Below are positions 46,762 through 58,101 of a DNA stretch of 64,000 nucleotides, piece after piece. Below the pieces are notes generated by a model. The model saw nothing but the letters and a program-made list of their open reading frames with translations. It was not told where the DNA came from and did not search any database. Each line of letters opens with the position of its first letter. Within the stretch, counting starts at the first letter, position 1. The stretch is from Bos javanicus (taxonomy: Eukaryota > Chordata > Mammalia > Artiodactyla > Bovidae): NCBI RefSeq assembly GCF_032452875.1, contig NC_083875.1, forward strand, positions 74,608,178 through 74,672,177, written 5' to 3'. Made by a program: the position numbers and the translations under genes.

Positions 46762-47040
46762 CAAGTAAGATCATCTATACCATTTTTCTAGATTCTACAT
46801 ACATGTATTAAAATATATTTGTTTTTCTCTTTCTGAATTATTTCACTCTGTATGACAGACATCCATGACCTACTGTATAGCTCAGGGAATTCTACTCAAT
46901 GCTCTGCAGTGACCTAAATGGGAAGGAAATCCAAAAACAGGGGTATATGTATACAGAGAGCTGATCCACTTTGCTGTGCAGTAGAAACTAATACAACATT
47001 GTAAAGCAACTACACTTCAATAAAAATTGATAAAAAAAAA
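46762..47040 (+). mobile_element. 5'-inverted L1 fragment
   Basis: 46762-46862 is L1 ORF2-end sequence in antisense (tttttctctttctgaattat, cactctgtatgacagac). 46863-47040 is the sense L1 3'UTR (cctactgtatagctcaggga ... cttcaataaaaattgat) with an A tail. The arrangement is that of twin priming; no TSD was identified. Confidence 0.7.
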
Positions 47041-47064
47041 ATCTATCTTCAACATTGCATTCAA

Positions 47065-47523
47065 CACATTTGAGTCAGTCCTAATGAGGTGGATGAAGCT
47101 ACAGCCTATTGTAAATAGTGAAGTAAGTCAGAAAGAGAAAGACGTATGTTGTATATTAACACATATATATGGAATCTAGAAAGATGGTGCTGATGAACAT
47201 ACTTGCAGGGCAGCAATGAAGACGCAGACAGAGAACAGACTTGTGGACACAGTGGGGGAAGGAGAGGGTGGGATGAATTGAGAGAGTGGCATGGAAATGT
47301 AAACATTACCATATGTAAAACAGAGAGCCAGTGGGAATTTGCTGTGTTACACAGGGAGCTCAACCTAGTGCTCTGTGACAACCTGGAGGGATGGGATAGG
47401 TGGGAGACGGGAGGGAGGTTCAAGAGGGAGGGGACATATGGCTGTCCCCTGTGGCTGATTCATGTTGATGAATGGTAGAAACCAACACAATAGTGTAAAG
47501 CAAATATCAATAAAAAATTAAAG
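47065..47523 (+). mobile_element. L1 3' end
   Basis: Sense L1 from the end of ORF2 (gaggtggatgaagctacagc, gtaagtcagaaagagaaaga) through the 3'UTR to ttaaagaaaaaa. Confidence 0.82.
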
Positions 47524-47538
47524 AAAAAAGGTTGTATT

Positions 47539-48490
47539 GTCTATTTAGACATTTCTCCAAAGAAGACATACAGATGGCTAACAAACACATGAAAAGATGC
47601 TCAACATCACTCATTATCAGAGAAATGCAAATCAAAACCACTATGAGGTACCATTTCACGCCAGTCAGAATGGCTGCGATCCAAAAGTCTACAAGCAATA
47701 AATGCTGGAGAGGGTGTGGAGAAATGGGAACCCTCTTACACTGTTGGTGGGAATGCAAACTAGTACAGCCACTATGGAGAACAGTGTGGAGATTCCTTAA
47801 AAAACTGGAAATAGAACTGCCTTATGATCCAGCAATCCCACTGCTGGGCATATACACTAAGGAAACCAGAAGGGAAAGAGACACGTGTACCCCAATGTTC
47901 ATCGCAGCACTGTTTATGATAGCCAGGACATGGAAGCAACCTAGATGCCCATCAGCAGATGAATGGATAAAGAAAGCTGTGGTACATATACACAATGGAG
48001 TATTACTCAGCCATTAAAAAGAATACATTTGAATCAGTTCTAATGAGATGGATGAAACTGGAGCCTATTATACAGAGTGAAGTAAGCCAGAAAGAAAAAC
48101 ACCAACACAGTATACTAACGCATATATATGGAATTTAGAAAGATGGTAACAATAACCCTGTGTACGAGACAGCAAAAGAGACACTGATGTATAGATCAGT
48201 CTTATGGACTCTGTGGGAGAGGGAGAGGGTGGGGAGATTTGGGAGAATGGCATTGAAACATGTATAATATCATGTATGAAACGAGTCACCAGTCCAGGTT
48301 CGATGCACGATACTGTATGCTTGGGGCTGGTGCACTGGGATGACCCAGAGGGAGGGTATGGGGAGGGAGGAGGGAGGAGGGTTCAGGATGGGGAACACAG
48401 ATATACCTGTGGCGGATTCATTTGATATTTGGCAAAACTAATACAATATTGTAAAGTTTAAAAATAAAATAAAATTTAAAAAAAAAAAAA
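47539..48490 (+). mobile_element. 5'-truncated L1 with TSD, inserted in an older L1 tail
   Basis: Sense L1: the end of ORF2 (frame 47532-48017: DIQMANKHMKRCSTSLIIRE through PRCPSADEWIKKAVVHIHNG), then the 3'UTR and poly(A). GGTTGTATT occurs at 47530-47538 and 48491-48499, preceded by A runs, giving the TSD. Relatively little diverged. Confidence 0.9.
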
Positions 48491-48499
48491 GGTTGTATT

Positions 48500-49384
48500 C
48501 AAAATCCAGCTCATCAAGCCCCTCCTTCTTCATAGTCTCACCTGTCTTCTCACCATCTCCCCTAATGGGCCAATCTAATAGCACTCATCACCATCTTCTA
48601 TACTTATTCTTTTTTTTTGTCCCTTTCCTTGAATATGAACTCCTCAAAGGCATAGGTTTTTATCTTTACATTTCACGGCTAAGTCCTCAATGCCAACAGT
48701 TTGTAGGCTCACAACAAATATATGTTGAATAGATAAGACATTCAATCTTAATTTTCAGTGTCTCTTTAAGGACACATACTTCTTATCCTTCATTTAATCT
48801 CCATCAGTGTTGAATGCATCCTCGATAAATGTGTATGGAATCAATGGATGACATTTGCCAATGGAAGAAAATGACATTTTGAATAAAACTTGGGCTTCAA
48901 CTACTTACAGCTGGAAATAACGCTTTTAAATGGAGAAAGAGAGCCTGTCTTAACTCACATTCCAACACTTTATATCTTCCCGATCTTCAAGACACTTATA
49001 TTTACATGAAAATAAAACCATTCTACAAATAATTGGATACAGCTAAGTTGCAGGCACTTCATAAAATGATTACTTCCAGTACTTATAAAGACATTTTATA
49101 GGGTCCTGTAGGAAAGGTCGGAGCCTGTAATTAAGATGTGATAATCATCAGCAGTCTCTCATATTTGCGGGGTATGAATCCAAGGCCAAACACTACAAAT
49201 CCAAAGCAGTGACAGAAACAACCAAAATCGGTCACCCAAGGAGGAAGCACAGGAGCTTATTGGGGTGGTGTCTCTTCACTCTCAGCTTATAGGCTACGGC
49301 AGGCTCCATTCCATCAGGGACATGGGAGCTGGCTGGCGGTTACATAGTAAGAGGTGGACAGGGGAGCTGGCAAGGACTGACAGC
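48500..49384. other. Unique sequence
   Basis: Nothing recognised in about 890 bases of intron. Confidence 0.45.
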
Positions 49385-49399
49385 AAAGCTATAGAATCT

Positions 49400-49674
49400 G
49401 GGGAATTCCCTGGTAATCTGGTGGATAAGAATCTGCCTGCTAGTGCAGGAGACACAGGTTCGATACTTGGCCAGGAAGATCCCATATGCCTCACAGCAAC
49501 TAAGCCCATGCGACACAACTACTGAAGTCTGTGCACCTAGAGCCCATGCTCCGCAACAAGAGAAGCCACTGCAATGAGAAGCCCATGCACTAAAATGAAA
49601 AGTAGCCCCAATGGCCACAACTAGAGAAAGGGTGTGCACAGTAATGAAGACCCAGCACACACACACACACACAC
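49400..49674 (+). mobile_element. CHR-2-type SINE, near full length, with TSD
   Basis: Sense copy (gggaattccctggtaatctg ... agaagccactgcaatgagaa) ending in (CA)n at 49654-49673. Flanks AAAGCTATAGAATCT (49385-49399) and AAAGATATGGAATCT (49675-49689). Confidence 0.9.
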
Positions 49675-49689
49675 AAAGATATGGAATCT

Positions 49690-50480
49690 TTAGACAAGTC
49701 CTTACTTGGAAATGACAACCCCAGGTCCTCTCACTGGCCACCAGGTCACTCAGAGGCATGTCCATGAATACTGTAGCCATCCTCCATGAGTATCATCTAA
49801 CTCTGCTCAAGGTAGAATATGACTAGCACTTTGGTCTCCACCCATAGCTCCTGCATGTTCCCCTCCACTGCCCAGGCTATGACAGGGATGTAGGTGGTCT
49901 TTGAAGCCCCTGCTACTGCTTCCAGCCCTAGACTCAAGCTGGGCCAGGCCAGCAGAGTGCCTGACCTTCATCCAGAGTGGATGGTAGTCAAACTGACATA
50001 ACATATATGCATAGGCATTTTGATAGCTTATTTTCCAAAATAAAAAGTGATTTCACAGAACCTGTTATATGGCTTCTAAACACAGCTAGAAAAAAACAAC
50101 TTTAAAGTGCAGGAAAACTTTACTTTTTCCTGGGAAACTTTACTTTTTAATTTAAAAAGGCAATAGAGTATGACACTGATTTGATTAGAGATCTCCTTGA
50201 AAAAAAAGAACTGACCATGTCTCCATCTTTCATAATAAATGCAATATTGAGAAAGCTCAGTTTTGCTTGCAAGGGGACATGCTCATTCTTTTCAAACGTA
50301 ACCCAAGCCTTTGCAGTCTTAACTGAGAACTGTCTGATACTCTAAGCGGGAAGATAGAGGTCGGGGACATTCATTCATTTCCATGGCTTCAATTTCTTTT
50401 TTGCTTTGATGAATTCTCCAATCTCCATCCTGAGACCATATCTGGCTCCTGAAGTCAAGTTCTGCATACACAACTATTAA
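49690..50480. other. Unique sequence
   Basis: Nothing recognised in about 790 bases of intron. Confidence 0.4.
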
Positions 50481-50492
50481 CAGACATCTTTC

Positions 50493-50684
50493 TTTTGTGT
50501 GTGTGTGATGTGGAGCATTTTTATAGGCTTTATTGAAATTTTTTACAATGTTGCTTCTGTTTTATGTTTTGGTTTTTTGGCCATATGTAGGCATGTGGGA
50601 TCTTAGCTCCCCAACCAGGGGTAAAAACTGCATCCTCTGCATTGGAAGGTGAAGTCTTAACCACTAGAGCACTAAGGAAGTCCC
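50493..50684 (-). mobile_element. tRNA(Glu)-type SINE with TSD
   Basis: Antisense CHR-like element: tgttttggttttttggccat, gatcttagctccccaaccag, accactagagcactaaggaa. CAGACATCTTTC (50481-50492) and CAGGCATCTTTC (50685-50696) flank it. Confidence 0.85.
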
Positions 50685-50696
50685 CAGGCATCTTTC

Positions 50697-51248
50697 ATGG
50701 TTTTCCCAAACCATTGCATCCTTAACATAAACAAACTGAACTCATTGTTTCTCACAAAACCTACTCTTTCTTCTCTGCTCCATCCTCAGCAGATGGCGCC
50801 CCTCCTCCTGAGTTGTCCCAGCCAGACACCCACTGTCATCCTCAATTCTTCACTCTCCCAACTCTTCCATTCCATCCACTCACCCAGTGCAGACCACGGA
50901 AACTTCATTCTCCTTGTCACCATCCATCCTATTCAAGCCACCATCATTTCTAGCTAGGACCCCATATCAGCCTACTAACTAAGCTTCCTGATTCTTGTCT
51001 CACTGCCTTATAACCTACCTTCAGAGTGTAGCCAGAGAGAGTCTGAGAAAACAAACCTGATTTTATCTTCCTTGATTAAATCATCTCAGTACCTCTTCAA
51101 TGAATTCAAGGTCAAGCACAAATTTTGTACTAGGACTTATTAGGTTCATGGGTCTGGGAGAGTGAAAATCCACTTTGCTAGATAACTAGTTAGTAGAGTA
51201 AAATGATCCAAGTGCTCACTCAAAGTCTCTAGTTAGTACTATGTCTTG
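50697..51248. other. Unique sequence
   Basis: Nothing recognised. An 86-codon plus-strand frame (50697-50957) has no family resemblance. Confidence 0.4.
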
Positions 51249-51452
51249 TGTGCCTGCTCAGTCTTGTCTGACTCTTTGTGACTCCATGGACTGTAGCCTA
51301 CCAGGCTCCTCTGTCCATGGGATTTCCCAGGTGAGAATATTGGAATGGGTTGCCATTTCCTCCTCCAGGGGATCTTTCTGACCCAGGGATCAAACCCGTG
51401 GCTCCAGAGACTCCTGAACTGGCAGGCGAGTCTTTGCAACAGTGCCACCTAA
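51249..51452 (-). mobile_element. Bov-tA SINE
   Basis: Antisense copy (tgcctgctcagtcttgtctg ... caacagtgccacctaaag). Confidence 0.86.
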
Positions 51453-51750
51453 AGTAGAAAATTATAAACAACAGGAATAATAGTGTGTAATTGTTGACTC
51501 AAGTGAGTGATAGGGCATTTTTGTTCCTGAGGATGTGGTTTGGGGTTATTGTGGTTGATATATGAAGGCTTAATCCTAAGGAGCAAAAAGATGGTGTCCA
51601 GAAGGCAGCATGCCCACTAAAACAGCTTTTCAAGGTCAAGGAACAGAAACCACTCAAGAATTTCCAGCCATTCCTGTGGTATTGATGACAATGCTTCAAA
51701 TAGATTTGCAAAATCTGGAAGGCCTGAGTTGAGAATAAAGATGCCTGAAG

Positions 51751-53746
51751 AAATACTTAGGAATAAATCTATCTAAGGAAACAAAAGACCTATATATAGA
51801 AAACTATAAAACTCTGATGAAATAAATCAAAAATAACACAAATAGATGGAGAAATATACCATGTTCATGGATCAGAAGAATCAATATAGTGAAAATGAGT
51901 ATACTACCCAAAGCAATGTATAGATTCAATGCAATCCCTATCAAGCTACCAAAGGTATTTTTCAGAGAACTAGAACAAATAATTTCACAATTTGTATGGA
52001 AATACAAAAACCCTTGAACAGCCAAAGCAATCTTGAGAAAGAAGAATCGAACTGGAGGAATCAACCTGCCTGACTTCAGACTATACTACAAAGCTACAGT
52101 CATCAAGAGAGTATGGTACTGGCACAAAGACAGAAATATAGATCAATGGAACAAAATAGAAAGACCAGAGATAAATCCATATACCTATGGACACCTTATC
52201 TTTGACAAAGGAGGCAAGAATATACAATGGAGAAAAGACAATCTCTTTAATAAGTGCTGCTGGGAAAACTGGTCATCCACTTGTAAAAGAATGAAATTGG
52301 AACACTTTCTAACACCATATACAAAAATAAACTCAAAATGGATTAAAGGTCTAAACGTAAGACCAGAAACTATAAAACTCCTAGAGGAGAACATAGGAAA
52401 AATACTCTCTGACATAAATCACAGCAGGATCCTCTATGACCCACCTTTCAGAGTAATGGAAATAAAAGCAAAAATAAACAAATGGGACCTAATTAAACTT
52501 AAAAGCTTTTGTACAACGAAGGAAACTATAAGCCAGGTGAAAAGACAGCTTTCAGAATGGGAGAAAATAATAACAAACAAAGTAACTGACAAAGAATTAA
52601 TCTCAAAAATATACAAGTAACTCCTGCAGCTCAATTCCAGAAAAATAAATGACCCAATCAAAAAATGGGCCAAAGAACTAAACAGACATTTCTCCAAAGA
52701 AGACATACAGATGGCTAACAAACACATGAAAAGATGCTCAACATCGCTCATTATCAGAGAAATGCAAATCAAAACCACAATTAGGTACCATCTCACGCTG
52801 GTCAGAATGGCTGCTATCAAAAAGTCTACAAACAATAAATGCTGGAGGGGGTGCAGAGAAAAGGGAACCCTGTTACACTGTTGGTGGGAATGCTAACTAG
52901 TATAGCCACTATGGAGAACAGTGGGGAGATTCCTTAAAAAATGGGAAACAGAACTGTCATACAACCCAGCAATTCCACTGCTGGGCATACACACCGAGGA
53001 AACCAGAATTAAAAGAGACACGTGTACCCCAGTGTTCATCGCAGCACTGTTTACAATAGCCAGGACATGGAAGCAACCTAGATATCCATCAGCAGATGAA
53101 TGGATAAGAAAGCTGTGGTATACATACACAATGGACTATTACTCAGCTATTAAAAAGAATGCATTTGAGCCAGTTCTAATGAGGTAGATGAAACTGGAGC
53201 CTATTATACAGAGTGAAGTAAGTCAAAAAGAAAAACACCAATACAGTATGAAGTGAAGTGAAGTGAAGTCGCTCAGTCATATCCGACTCTTAGCGACCCC
53301 ATGGACTGCAGCCTACCAGGCTCCTCCGTCCATGGGATTTTCCAGGCCAGAGTACTGGAGTGGGGTGCCATACGCATATATATGGAATTTAGAAAGATGG
53401 TAATGATGACCCTATATGTGAGACAGCAAAAGAGACACAGATATAAAGAACAGACTTTTGGACTCTGTGGGAGAAGGCAAGGGTGGGATGATTTGAGAGA
53501 ACAGCATTGAAACATATATGTTATCATATGTGAAATAGATTGCCAGTCCAGGTCTGATGCATGAGACAGGGTGCTCAGGGCTGGTACACTGGGATGACCC
53601 TGAGGGATGGGATGGGGATGGAGGTGGGGGGGGGATTCAGGATGGGGAACACATGTACACCCATGGCTGATTCATGTCAGTGTATGGCAAAAACCACAAT
53701 AATATTGTAATTAGCCTCCAATTTAAATAAATAAATAAATTAAAAA
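51751..53746 (+). mobile_element. 5'-truncated L1 (about 2 kb) with TSD
   Basis: Sense L1. The frame at 52033-52620 encodes the ORF2 C-terminal region (NRTGGINLPDFRLYYKATVI, then NIDQWNKIERPEINPYTYGH) downstream of the RT domain. A stop at 52618-52620 and frameshifts follow, then ORF2-end pieces (MANKHMKRCSTSLIIREMQI) and the 3'UTR. AAAGATGCCTGAAG occurs at 51737-51750 and 53747-53760. A short Bov SINE is inserted at 53250-53370. No active coding capacity. Confidence 0.93.
53250..53370 (-). mobile_element. BOV-A2 monomer inserted in L1
   Basis: (GAAGT)n start, gtcgctcagtcatatccgac through gagtactggagtggggtgcc. It breaks the L1 between cagtat and acgcatata. Compared with the L1 copy at 48105-48130, a few bases of target are missing and no clear TSD is seen. 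Confidence 0.87.
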
Positions 53747-53797
53747 AAAGATGCCTGAAGGATAAACATGGAAAATGGTGAAGAAAAAGCAAGGACA

Positions 53798-53963
53798 TCG
53801 TACTTTATAGCACATGGAACTCTGCTCAATGCTATGTGGCATCCTGGATGGGAGAGGGGTCTGGGGGAGAATGGATACATGTATACATATGGCTGAGTAC
53901 CTGTGCTGTCCACCTGAAACTATTGTTAATCAGCTATATTCCAATACGAAATAAAAAGTTAAA
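53798..53963 (+). mobile_element. Very short L1 3'UTR insertion with TSD
   Basis: About 166 bases of L1 3'UTR (tttatagcacatggaactct ... ccaatacgaaataaaaagtt) between AAGAAAAAGCAAGGACA (53781-53797) and AAGAAAAAGCAAAGACA (53964-53980). Confidence 0.85.
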
Positions 53964-54419
53964 AAGAAAAAGCAAAGACAGAGACAAATGCCTTTCTTCC
54001 TGAAAAGAACTAATCCCTGGTGTATGGTGTGACTTTCTGTTACACCAAAGAGTCATGTTTCTAAGAAATGTTGTTTCCCACTGTGGCTATTCACTTCTGA
54101 AATGCCCACACAATATCTGCTCAAATTAAGTGATTCATTCAGAACACATCAGATAATCACAAGCAATATTTTTCTAGATGTTCTGTTTGGGATAGGAGTT
54201 TCCTTCAGCACCTTCAGCCCAGCTCACTTCAGTTTCCAGGCAAGTGTTGAAGCAGCTTAACTACCTGGCTTAGTTGTCAATCTGTCTCTCTCATTCCCAG
54301 AAAAATTATCATTGGAAGAGAAGAAAGCTTCGACAGTCTGTTAACATGAAATCACAATACTCATTGTTTTTGCTTATTCTGACTAGATTCTGTTGAGTTA
54401 GAAGTTAACTCCTGGCTTC

Positions 54420-54588
54420 TGGAGGAGAAGGGGACGACAGAGGATGAGATGGCCGGATGGCATCACCGACTCGATGGACATGAGTTTGAGGAAGCTCCGG
54501 GAGTTGGTGATGGACAGGGACGCCTGGTGTGCTGCAGTCCATGGGGTCGCAAAGAGTCGGACACAACTGAGTGACTGAACTGGACTGG
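54420..54588 (+). mobile_element. BovB LINE 3' end
   Basis: Sense BovB terminus (ggaggagaaggggacgacag, gagtcggacacaactgagtg) ending (GAACTG)n, directly followed by a SINE. Confidence 0.88.
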
Positions 54589-54817
54589 CCTTCCCTGGTG
54601 GTTCAGTGGTGAAGAATCCATCTGCCAATGCAGGAGACATGGGTTCGATCCCTCATCTGGGAAGATCCCACATGCCTCAGAGCAACTAAATCAATGTCCC
54701 ACAACTATTGAATCTATGCTTTAAAGCCTGGGAGCTGCAACTGCTGAGCCCACGTGCTGCAACTACTGAAGCCCACGTGCTAGGGTCTGTGCTCCACAGC
54801 AAAAGAAGCTACCGCAA
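54589..54817 (+). mobile_element. CHR-2-type SINE, 5' part (split)
   Basis: ccttccctggtggttcagtg, then gcaactgctgagcccacgtg up to agaagctaccgcaa. It resumes at 55178, so an L1 3'UTR landed inside it. Confidence 0.87.
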
Positions 54818-55177
54818 GTTCATTCTATACATCTGGCTCAGCTCCGGTGCTCTGTGATGACCTAGAGAGGTGGGATGCTGGGCGGCTCATCGGTAAAGAA
54901 TCTGCCTGCAATGCAGGAGCCACGGGAGATGTGGGTTTGATCCCTGGGTCGGGAAGATCCCTTGAAGGAGGGCAGGACAACCTATTCCAGTATTCTTGAC
55001 TGGAGAATCCCATGGACAGAGGAGCCTGGTGGCTACAGTCCATGGGGTCGCAAAGAGTCGGACATGACTGAAGCAACTTAGCATGCATATATAATGGCTC
55101 ATTCACAATGTTATATGGCAGAAACCAACACAACATTGTAAACCAGTTTTCCTCCAATTAAAAAGTAAATAAAAAAC
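54818..55177 (+). mobile_element. L1 3'UTR inside CHR-2 SINE, itself split
   Basis: 54818-54877 (cggtgctctgtgatgaccta) and 55088-55177 (gaaaccaacacaacattgta) are one L1 3'UTR. AAGAAGCTACCGCAA (54803-54817) and AAGAAGTCATCGCAA (55178-55192) are its TSD. A Bov-tA sits in the middle. Confidence 0.82.
54878..55087 (+). mobile_element. Bov-tA SINE (innermost layer)
   Basis: Sense copy (gcggctcatcggtaaagaat ... cggacatgactgaagcaac) inside the L1 3'UTR. Confidence 0.9.
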
Positions 55178-55312
55178 AAGAAGTCATCGCAATGAGAAGC
55201 CCACATACCGCAACTAGAGAGTAACCCCTGTTTGCCGCAACTAGAGAAAGCTCACGTACAACAATTAAGACCCAGTGCAGCCAAAAATAAAATATAAAAA
55301 AAGAAACTTTGA
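55178..55312 (+). mobile_element. CHR-2-type SINE, 3' part (split)
   Basis: gcaatgagaagcccacatac, gccgcaactagagaaagctc, cccagtgcagccaaaaataa: the 3' end of the SINE begun at 54589. Confidence 0.87.
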
Positions 55313-55589
55313 ATTGGAAGCATTTTAGGAGGCCCACAGATATAAGAATATGGACATATTATTAAATCTCACCAATAATATACTCAGCACGATTTAGCTT
55401 TTTTCTGGGAGTGGTACTAATCGACATGTATTTCAATACTTTGTAGATTTTCTTTGTAGTCTATTTGGGATCCAGCATGCATATTTTGATCTAAATGGTT
55501 ATGCAAATTATTTATAACCCCTTCCTATAAGCCCCTGAATCACCAAGAGTCAAGCAAGACATCTGAGCTACAAAGAGATAAGGATATGA

Positions 55590-55700
55590 ACATGCAAAAG
55601 GGTGAAGCACTTGCTTGGGGTTACACAGCTGGTGAGCAGAAGGACTAAATTAAAACTCTGGTCTTCAGACTCCCAGTTAAGAAACCTTTCCACTAGTCAA
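55590..55700 (+). repeat. Possible MIR remnant
   Basis: gcttggggttacacagctgg, tgagcagaaggactaaatta, ctcccagttaagaaacc follow the MIR 3' half. Weak. 55313-55590 before it is unique. Confidence 0.45.
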
Positions 55701-55836
55701 TATACTGAAATTTTCCATAGCAAGAGTAGAAATATCTCTGATTATCTGGGAGTGCTCAGAAAATTTGCTCCAAAAATATGGATGCCATCAAGATTAATAT
55801 CTGTGGGTAGCATTTAGCTATCAAGTATATAGCCTG

Positions 55837-56060
55837 GGCTTCCCAGGTGTGGTTAGTGGTAAAGAACCCACCTAAGAATGCAGGAGACATAATGAGACTC
55901 GGCTTTGATCCCTGAGTCAGGAAGATCCTCTGGAGAAGGAAATGTCAACCCACTCCAGTATTCTTGCCTGGAGAATCCCCACGGACAGAGGAGCCTGGCA
56001 GACTACAGTCCATAGGGTAGCCAAGAGTTGGACACAACTGAATCGACTTAGCATACACAC
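55837..56060 (+). mobile_element. Bov-tA SINE with TSD
   Basis: Sense copy between ATATAGCCTG (55827-55836) and ATATAGCTTG (56061-56070). Confidence 0.88.
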
Positions 56061-56070
56061 ATATAGCTTG

Positions 56071-56885
56071 AGTCAGTGCTTATTTTTTGAGCTTATGATC
56101 CATACATGCATCTATACTTAGATGTCTTATAGGAACTTCAGTATTAATATGTCCCAAATGACACTCTAGCTTGCTTGTCTTCTAGTATTCCTCATCTCTA
56201 TAAAGAATATTTAACATTCATTCATGTGTTTATGACAAAAACATGGCAGTCAATTCTGATACCTTATTGATATCTCCAGTGGATTATACCTCCTAACATT
56301 GTCCAAGTCTTTGTACATCTCTGTCTCCACTGTCATGGGTTATGGCCTAATCCAAACTACTGCTATTTATCATCCACATGACTCTACTCATTGGTCTCCT
56401 GCATGCAAGTATCATCTCTTTTCTTTAGGATGATCTTTATGAAATTCAACTAACTCCTATTCTGTGACATCTCTGCCTGTATGTCTCAAGTGCACTTGGA
56501 TGAAATTCACTAACACCACCCATCAGGCCATATGATCTGGTCTTGCCTCTCCTACTCTGCCTTGCAGACCTTCCACAACTCCTCCAATCACTGTTGTTCT
56601 CTCAACTTTTCACCCCAGGACCCTCACACCTGTTGTTTCATTTACATATAATGTTTTCTCCACCTCCACCCCTTCTTCATCCTTTAGGTCTTAGATTAAA
56701 CTCTATTTCCTTAAGAAAACTGTCTGTGATCTTTCTCCTCCCATCTGCACACTCCAGATTTCACCTAGGAATTCTCTTGTTAAATGTGACCACAGCATCC
56801 TATGCTCTACATTCATAACTTTTTGCCACAATTGTTCTCATATGATAATGTGTGTGATGACTTGCTTAATGTCTCTCCCTATATG
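56071..56885. other. Unique sequence
   Basis: Nothing recognised in about 815 bases. A 91-codon plus-strand frame (56543-56818) is Leu/Ser-rich with no family resemblance. Confidence 0.4.
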
Positions 56886-56980
56886 CATGTGTGCATGCTA
56901 AGTCACTATAGTTGTGTCAGACTCTGAGACCCTATGGATCATAGCCCACCAGGCTCCTCTGCCACCTAGGAAGCTCCTCT
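56886..56980 (-). mobile_element. Bov-tA with internal deletion
   Basis: A-element start (gcatgctaagtcactatagt ... ccaccaggctcctctg) joined directly to the head end (ccacctaggaagctcc), losing about 110 internal bases. Confidence 0.78.
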
Positions 56981-57011
56981 TTATATATATACATTTCATC
57001 AATAGGGGATT

Positions 57012-57252
57012 GGGATATTACATATATACATTATAGATATTATGTATAAAATAAATAACTAATGAGAACCCACTGTATGGTTTAGGGAACTCTACTCAGT
57101 GCTCTGTGGTGACCTAAATAGGAAGAAAATCCAAAAAAGGGGATATATGTATAACTGAGTCACTATGCTGTACAGCAAAAACTAACACAACATTATAAAG
57201 CAACTATACTCCAATAAAAATTAATTTAAAAATAAATAACATTTAAAAAATA
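57012..57252 (+). mobile_element. L1 3'UTR insertion with TSD
   Basis: Sense L1 3'UTR (gagaacccactgtatggttt ... caactatactccaataaaaa). The flanks ATTTCATCAATAGGGGATTG and ATTTCATCCAAATAGGGATT match apart from small changes and look like a long TSD. Confidence 0.82.
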
Positions 57253-57289
57253 AATTTCATCCAAATAGGGATTGTGCCTGGCACAGTAT

Positions 57290-57360
57290 CAAACCCAGGG
57301 ATCGAACCCAGATGTTCTGCATTGCAGGTGGATTCTTTACCATCTGAGCCACCAGGGAAG
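57290..57360 (-). mobile_element. Bov-tA head fragment
   Basis: About 70 bases of tRNA-derived head in antisense (cccagggatcgaacccagat ... gagccaccagggaagcc). GCCTGGCACAGT before and GCCTGGTACAGT after suggest it inserted as a fragment. Confidence 0.78.
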
Positions 57361-57459
57361 CCTGGTACAGTGTATGTGCTTAGTAAATATTCATGAATCA
57401 TACTGACATTTCACCGAACACTTATTTTATGCCAGACTTGTTTTGCTAGAAGATACTTA

Positions 57460-57655
57460 TTTTATGCAAGGTATTTCACTAACCTATCCCATTTAATTCT
57501 TCCTTATGACCCTATGTGAATATACTCTCACTCTCATTTTGCAGATGAAGAAACTGAGACTTAAGGAGTTTAATTCATGACTAAAGGACATGGCTGAGCT
57601 CAGATTCAAACCCAACCCTGTTTGACACCAAAGCTTATGCTTTTAACCTTCAGAT
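57460..57655 (+). repeat. MIR remnant
   Basis: atgcaaggtatttcactaac, catttaattcttccttatga, cattttgcagatgaagaaac, tgagacttaaggag, then aaccctgtttgacaccaaag. Confidence 0.75.
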
Positions 57656-58101
57656 CACACTAAGAGTCAATCTCTGCTTTGCTGGTTTTATAATGAAAAT
57701 AGTGTTCACTGCTACAATGCTCAATGTTTGAAACAAAAACAATCATCTGAGTGGCCAAGGAAATTAATCACACATTTTATGGTCTATTCTTCAGAAAGCA
57801 GAGAAATGTATAATTCAAATCACTGAAAGAACAATAAATTCTTCCAAGTTAATAATTTTGTTTGTTCAAGTTGGACATGATTGGCCATGTGAAAAACTGT
57901 GAAGATTGTATTCTGTCAAATTAAAAAAAAAGACCGTTGACAAAACTCTGTTAATAAGGTCGGCTTAAAAAAAACAATCAGGTTAGACGAGGTCAGAATG
58001 TATGACTTGTCACTTATAAAAAAATTAGAGTTCAGGCCTAAAAGGAGAACTGGAATCTGTAGCTCTTGAATACAGAGCTCCTTAGGAGAGGAAAATGAAA
58101 A

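Noticed and set aside
52033..52620. 195-codon plus-strand frame as a host gene
   Set aside because: It is the ORF2 C-terminal region of an L1 flanked by a TSD.
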